NCBI RefSeq assembly: GCF_001514265.1
Contig: NZ_KQ948992.1
Coordinates: 310,001-374,000, forward strand
DNA: 64,000 nt
From: Streptomyces resistomycificus
GTDB taxonomy: Bacteria > Actinomycetota > Actinomycetes > Streptomycetales > Streptomycetaceae
Reading direction: 5' to 3'
Below, piece by piece: positions 59,740-64,000 of the stretch. The translations under genes and the position numbers were made by a program. How positions within the stretch are numbered: the stretch's first letter is position 1; each line of letters begins with the position of its first letter. The notes beneath the pieces were generated by a model. That model worked only from the letters and a program-made list of their open reading frames with translations, ran no database searches and was not told the DNA's origin.

Positions 59740-59937
59740 TCACTCCGGCAGCTGCCGCATCTCCACGACACGCAGTCCCAGTGACTGGCAGCGTGCCAGC
59801 AGCCCGTACAGGTGCGCTTCGTCCACGACGGGGCCGAACAGGACGGTCTGGCCGGACATCACCACGTGACCCAGCTCCGGGAAGGCTTTGGCCAGCGTTT
59901 CCGACAGGTGGCCCTCGACTCGGATCTCGTAGCGCAC
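59740..59937 (-). CDS. Small hypothetical protein
   Basis: 65 residues ('VRYEIRVEGHLSETLAKAF...'), a compact beta-alpha-beta arrangement resembling ACT-like or regulatory small domains. GTG 59937 is chosen because GGAGG lies 7 nt upstream; the longer frame from 60063 lacks a site. A 17-bp palindrome lies 179 bp upstream. Similar solitary proteins are common in streptomycetes; function unknown. Confidence 0.72.
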   Translation of the reverse strand: MRYEIRVEGHLSETLAKAFPELGHVVMSGQTVLFGPVVDEAHLYGLLARCQSLGLRVVEMRQLPE

Positions 59938-60115
59938 GAGCTGTCCTCCCATGGACTGCCGGGGACAGGCGGACGGCATTCCCCCTCCTACGACCGTGCG
60001 CCTTCGCGCTCCTTCGGACCTCACCCGGTACAGGTGACCCGTGGCCTGGCGACGGATCGCCACGGACCAGCGCGTGGGCCGGTCCCCGGGTGGGCGCGTC
60101 GCCGCTCCTGCCCCT

Positions 60116-60132
60116 CGCGTACGACGTACGCG
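60116..60132. promoter_or_regulatory. Palindromic operator candidate
   Basis: CGCGTAC-GAC-GTACGCG, a perfect 7-3-7 inverted repeat in the 292-bp gap between the small gene (start 59937) and the LuxR gene end (60230). Probably regulates the small gene. Confidence 0.4.
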
Positions 60133-60229
60133 CCTCGTGCCTCACCCGCCACGGGGGACGGCGGCGGGCAGAACCGTGTGGCGGCCGGTCCGTGCGGAGC
60201 GAGGAGCCGAACCTCTCACCGACGCGCGG

Positions 60230-63016
60230 TCACAGCAGCCGGAGGTCGCGTGCGCGGCGCACCGCGTCGCCTCGCCGGTTCACCGCCAGCTTCCGGTAGA
60301 CGCTCTTGAGGTGGGTCTTCACCGTGTTCACCGACACGTAGAGGTCGGCGGCGACCTCCTCCGTCGACATCATCCGGGCCAGCCGCTCCAGGACGTCGCG
60401 CTCGCGTCCGCTCAGCTCCACCGCGACGAGCGGCGGGGGCAGCGACTCCGGCCTAGGTTGCTCACCGTGTCGCGGCCGGCCGGGCGTGAGCCAGCCCGCT
60501 GCCAGCTCGTGGAGCGGAGGCGTGGCCAGGAGGGGCCGGATCCACGCTCCCGCGTCGAGGAACGGACGCCGCAGCCGGTCCCGCCGAGCGTCGAGGAGCG
60601 CGTGCGCCACGAGCTTGCGGGCGGTGGCGGTGTCTCCCGCGCCCACCGCGGCCTGAGCCCTCACCAGCGCCGCCCTCACGGTCACCGCCGGCCCGGGCCG
60701 GCCCCCGGCGCGGATGCTGTCGAGCAGGTCGACGGCCGCCCCGGCACGGCCCGCGGCAACCTGGATCGCCGCGGCCTCCACGGCACACGCCGGCTGGTCG
60801 CCGGAGACGTCCTGGAGCACCTCGGCGGCTTCGTCCGGCCGTCCTTCGGCCAGGTGGGCGGCGGAGGCGAAGATCGCCTCATGGCCCGCCGCCCAGGGTG
60901 AGACCACGGCGGCGGCGACGGCCGGGGCCGCCGCCTCGACGGCGGCTCGGGCCTTGCCCCTGACCGACAGGAGGCGAGCTGTGGCGAGGGCCCGTCCCGC
61001 CGCCGTCACCGGATCACGCGTTGCCGAGGGGAGCCGGGCCGACTCGTCGAGGAGGGCTTGGGCCCGGTCCAGCTCATGGCGGTCGACGGCCACGGCGGCC
61101 AGGACCAGCTGCCCGATGCCGGAGCCGGACGGCTGGGGCAGGCCGGCCCGCTCCACCTCGGGCACCGTCGCCAGGGCCCTGCGCTCCGCCCGGCCGAGCC
61201 AGCCGTTCAGATAGTCGAGCAGGGCCAGGAGCTCCATCGAGTCCTCCCGGGGCAGGACGGTGGAGGCCCCGCCGGGAGCGTCGGCCGCCGCGGTCAGGGC
61301 GGTGCGCGCGTCGTCGAAACGCCCGGCCCACAGGCGGGCCGAGCCCAGATGGGTCAGCAGGAGAGCTGTGAGTTCGGGATGCCTGCCCAGGAGGTGTGGC
61401 GGGACCTTCTGCCGCAGTTCATCGGCCTGTTCGGCGGCCTTCTCGGCTCGTGGGGGACATCCGGTCAGTCGGGCGGCCAGTGCCTCGAGCAGCGCACAGC
61501 TCAGCTGGGCGGCCGCCGACTGGGGCGCGTCGTCGGCCAGATGCTCCTCGGCGTGGCGCAGGTGGGCCAGTCCGCGGTCGAGGTCGTACCGGGCCAGGTC
61601 GCGGGCCGCGCGCACGAGGTCCGCCGCGGGACTCCTGGCCTCGGACCCCATGGGGGAGAACAACTCGGTCAGGTCACCCGAGCACAGGCCGGTGAAGAGC
61701 TGTCCGATCGCCAGGTCGTCGACGAGGGCACCGGCGGCGAAATCCCAGTCGCCCGCGGCGGCCCCGTGGGCGAGTGTCTCCGGCAGGAATCCGGAACGAC
61801 GCAGCCACCGCGCGGCCCGCCGGTGGAGTTCCGGATCCAGGCCGGGCAGGCGCTCACGCAGATGGGCCCGGAGTATCTCCCCGAACAACGGGTGGAGCTG
61901 GTACCACGAGTGCCCGAGGTGCTCGACGAACGCGTTGTCGCGGTGCAGCCCGGCGAGAATGGGCTCGGCATCGCTCCGCAGGGTCAGTGCGTTGGCCAGA
62001 TCGGGACAGAAACGCTCCAGGACGCTGACACGCAGCAGGAGGTCCTGTGTCTCCTCCGGCTGTGCCTTGAGGACCTCGGCCAGCAGGAAGTCCGCGACCG
62101 TACTGCGGTCCGCCTCGAACTCCTTCAGGTAGAGCTCAGGGTCGGGGCTCTCCAGAGCGGCCAGGGCGGACAGGCGCAGGCCGGCGGCCCAGCCCCGGGT
62201 GCGGTCCACCAGGGCGCCCGCGGCGTGGACCGGAAGGTTCAGACCGTGCAGCTCGAGGAGTGCGACGGCCTCCTCCGGTGTGAAGGCCAGTTCGGCGGCG
62301 CGGATCTCCGTCAGCTCGCCGGCCGCCCGGTAACGGTGCAGCGGCAGCAGCGGTTCGGTGCGGGTGACCAGGACGAGGCGCAGGCAACGCCCGGCGTGGT
62401 GCAGGACGAAACCCAGCTGCTCCGTGATCTCCGGGTCGGTCACGCGGTCGTACTCGTCGAGCACGAGGGTCACGGGCCGGTCGCGATCGCTCAGCTCGGC
62501 GGCGAGCGTTGCCAGCAGCCTGTGGTCCACCCCGCTCGCGTCCGCGGGGACCCCGACCGCGTCGGATACCGGGGCACCGCAGGCGCGCAGGGCCTGAAGG
62601 ACGTATGCCCAGAACACCCCGGGACGCCGGTCCCCCACTTCGACGGTGAGCCAGGCGAGCGGTGGCGGCAGTCCGGCGGCCCAGTCGGCGGCGAGCACGG
62701 TTTTGCCGGCCCCGGCCGCACCGTTGACCAGTGTCAACGGCGTCCCGCGAGCTTGGTCGAGATGGTCGAGGAGCCGCTGCCGCCGCAGGAACGTGGCGGG
62801 CCTCGCCGGGAGAGCGAACCGGGTGCGCAGGAAGGGGTTCCCCTGGGGATCGGCGCACGGAACGGCCGGAACCATCGGAACGGTCGGACCTTGGGCGTTC
62901 TCGTAGGTCTGGGCGTTCTCGTCGGTCCGGGCGTTCACGTGGGACTGAGCGTTCTCGTAGGTCTGGGCGTTCTCGTGGGACTGAGCGTTCTCGTCGGTCT
63001 CGGCCACGGTGCTCAT
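60230..63016 (-). CDS. Large LuxR-family (LAL/MalT-type) ATP-dependent regulator
   Basis: 928 residues. Six N-terminal hexapeptide repeats (residues 7-42), a STAND-type NTPase with P-loop 'NGAAGAGKT' and 'LVLDEYDRV' Walker B, a long TPR-like helical region, and a C-terminal LuxR helix-turn-helix ('LSGRERDVLERLARMMSTEE', 'VSVNTVKTHLKSVYRKLAV'). MalT-type activators are switched on by an inducer with ATP. ATG 63016 is chosen; GTG 63037 also possible. Target genes unknown; no adjacent operon points to one. Confidence 0.93.
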   Translation of the reverse strand: MSTVAETDENAQSHENAQTYENAQSHVNARTDENAQTYENAQGPTVPMVPAVPCADPQGNPFLRTRFALPARPATFLRRQRLLDHLDQARGTPLTLVNGAAGAGKTVLAADWAAGLPPPLAWLTVEVGDRRPGVFWAYVLQALRACGAPVSDAVGVPADASGVDHRLLATLAAELSDRDRPVTLVLDEYDRVTDPEITEQLGFVLHHAGRCLRLVLVTRTEPLLPLHRYRAAGELTEIRAAELAFTPEEAVALLELHGLNLPVHAAGALVDRTRGWAAGLRLSALAALESPDPELYLKEFEADRSTVADFLLAEVLKAQPEETQDLLLRVSVLERFCPDLANALTLRSDAEPILAGLHRDNAFVEHLGHSWYQLHPLFGEILRAHLRERLPGLDPELHRRAARWLRRSGFLPETLAHGAAAGDWDFAAGALVDDLAIGQLFTGLCSGDLTELFSPMGSEARSPAADLVRAARDLARYDLDRGLAHLRHAEEHLADDAPQSAAAQLSCALLEALAARLTGCPPRAEKAAEQADELRQKVPPHLLGRHPELTALLLTHLGSARLWAGRFDDARTALTAAADAPGGASTVLPREDSMELLALLDYLNGWLGRAERRALATVPEVERAGLPQPSGSGIGQLVLAAVAVDRHELDRAQALLDESARLPSATRDPVTAAGRALATARLLSVRGKARAAVEAAAPAVAAAVVSPWAAGHEAIFASAAHLAEGRPDEAAEVLQDVSGDQPACAVEAAAIQVAAGRAGAAVDLLDSIRAGGRPGPAVTVRAALVRAQAAVGAGDTATARKLVAHALLDARRDRLRRPFLDAGAWIRPLLATPPLHELAAGWLTPGRPRHGEQPRPESLPPPLVAVELSGRERDVLERLARMMSTEEVAADLYVSVNTVKTHLKSVYRKLAVNRRGDAVRRARDLRLL
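62891..62998 (-). repeat. Six in-frame 18-bp repeats at the start of the LuxR gene
   Basis: Encodes six hexapeptides of form (T/S)(D/H/Y)(E/V)NA(Q/R). The units are nearly identical in DNA and differ mainly in the second codon. Confidence 0.9.
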
Positions 63017-63184
63017 CACCCCTGTCCGCAGGGTCACGTCACGGGCGGCGCACCCTGCTCCAGCATCCCAGTCTCTCCGCCACAGCGCGCGGTACGCCGG
63101 GCCACTGGCCCGTTCACCAGCACTTATGCTCCTGCGCCTGGGCCCTCGGGCGCGTTCGGGTCGGGCCGGGTGTCCTCTCCCGGG

Positions 63185-64000
63185 TCAGGCCGCCGGCAGC
63201 TCCTCCGCGGGGAGACGGCCCGCGCGCACCGCGTCGACCAGAGCCTGGTGGTCGCGTTCGTTCTGGTCGGCGTACGCCTCCGCGAAGGTGGCGAGTGCGC
63301 GGTCGAACGAGTCACCGCCGCCCAGGTAGGTGGCGATCGCGATGCGGTCGCCGGACCGCGCGTGCGCACGAGCCAGCGTGACCCCGCACAGTTCGCCGAA
63401 CGCCCGCATGTCCTTCGGCCGCATCCGCTCCGGCAAGGCGATGCCCTTCCAGTCGCGCAGCTGGCGGACGTAGAAGTCGCGTTGTTTGCCGTCGAACCCG
63501 TCCACCCGCTCCCAGCCGAGGAAGATGTCGCTGGTGGCCTGCATCAGCCGCTGGCCCGAGACGACTCGTTCGCCCTGGTTGCGGTAGCGGCTGACGCCGA
63601 CGTGTGCGGCGAGTACGGAGGTGTCGGCCTCCTTGGCCTGGAGGAACAGCGGGTCGCGGTCGTCCCGGCCGAGGAGGAGGAAGATCCAGCATCGGGTGCC
63701 GACGCTGCCGACGCCGACCACCTTGCGGGCGACGTCGGCCAGACGGTAGTCCTCCAGGAGCGTGCGCCGGTCGGAGGCGAGCGTGCGGCCGTAGCGCTCG
63801 ATCAGGCCGCGGAACTGGCGCTCCAGGGCGCTGCGTTCGACGTCGGGCAGCAGGTCGCCGGCCGGGATGAGCAGAGGAGGATCCGCCGCGATCCTGGGAC
63901 GGCCGTCGACCGTCTCGGTGAGCTTGTCGAACGCCTGGAGGCTGTCGCGGGTGCGGGCTTTCGCCATGGCGCGGGCCAGGTTCTTCTGCCCGCGCTTCGA
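63185..64000 (-). CDS. DUF2252 family protein, 5' end outside window
   Basis: The C-terminal 272 codons of a DUF2252 protein, which normally has about 430-470 residues and a kinase-like fold. Family features are 'YRLADVARKVVGVGSVGTRC', 'LFLQAKEADTSVL', 'RVVSGQRLMQATSDIFLGW' and 'YVRQLRDWKG'. The frame continues without a stop through the last base, so the true start lies beyond the window; the ATG at 63967 is internal. Function of the family is unknown. Confidence 0.92.
   Translation of the reverse strand, partial: SKRGQKNLARAMAKARTRDSLQAFDKLTETVDGRPRIAADPPLLIPAGDLLPDVERSALERQFRGLIERYGRTLASDRRTLLEDYRLADVARKVVGVGSVGTRCWIFLLLGRDDRDPLFLQAKEADTSVLAAHVGVSRYRNQGERVVSGQRLMQATSDIFLGWERVDGFDGKQRDFYVRQLRDWKGIALPERMRPKDMRAFGELCGVTLARAHARSGDRIAIATYLGGGDSFDRALATFAEAYADQNERDHQALVDAVRAGRLPAEELPAA

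Overview
The window is high-GC actinobacterial DNA that reads as a Streptomyces chromosome. The reasons are heavy GC3 bias with frequent GTG starts, coenzyme F420 genes including a fused FO synthase (fbiC), two XRE/DUF397 regulator pairs, a conservon-type kinase plus roadblock pair, a GPP34 protein, a DUF3040 protein and the dispersed Streptomyces intergenic repeat. From memory, the order 28978-35786 (DD-carboxypeptidase, GPP34, XRE, DUF397, MerR, glutathione peroxidase) matches the SCO4439-SCO4444 neighbourhood of S. coelicolor. No tRNA, rRNA, CRISPR array, transposase or attachment site was seen.

Layout. 1-7320 is a catabolic cluster: two amidohydrolases, two luciferase-like oxidoreductases, an SDR and an aldehyde dehydrogenase, with TetR-type operators in its internal promoter region. 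A near-identical operator lies between a second SDR and an EthD-like gene at 25943/26050. 7479-10404 holds a NUDIX hydrolase, an F420-type reductase and an XRE/DUF397/ATPase regulatory set. 10487-15918 is the most interesting part: two paralogous modules, each a WXG-type helical protein fused to a calpain/papain-like cysteine peptidase domain followed by a chagasin-like (I42) lipoprotein. The second module also has a small ESX-type protein with a YxxxD signal. I read these as type VII secreted protease effectors with dedicated lipoprotein inhibitors, sharing a duplicated promoter block.

15998-23331 holds another LLM oxidoreductase, fbiC, a SLATT-like 2TM protein, an L,D-transpeptidase-like protein that has lost its catalytic residues, and an ADP-ribosylglycohydrolase-like protein that has lost its metal ligands. 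23354-38683 is core-like: a solute symporter, a membrane glycosyltransferase-like protein, a DD-carboxypeptidase with a roughly 490-residue acidic N-terminus, the Scr1/Scr2-like pair, a MerR regulator, a glutathione peroxidase, and a GNAT plus DegT aminotransferase pair separated by a 25-bp tandem repeat. 39191-46611 holds a K+/H+ antiporter with its convergent TrkA-C subunit, and an MFS transporter, secreted hydrolase and PaaX-regulator group.

47406-63016 is rich in stress and regulatory functions: MerR, a stand-alone DUF3662 protein, CBS, DEAD-box helicase and cold-shock genes, a STAS fusion, the conservon-like pair, CsbD, an orphan sugar-binding lipoprotein, DUF7144 and SHOCT membrane proteins and a large LuxR (LAL) regulator. 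The window ends inside a DUF2252 gene.
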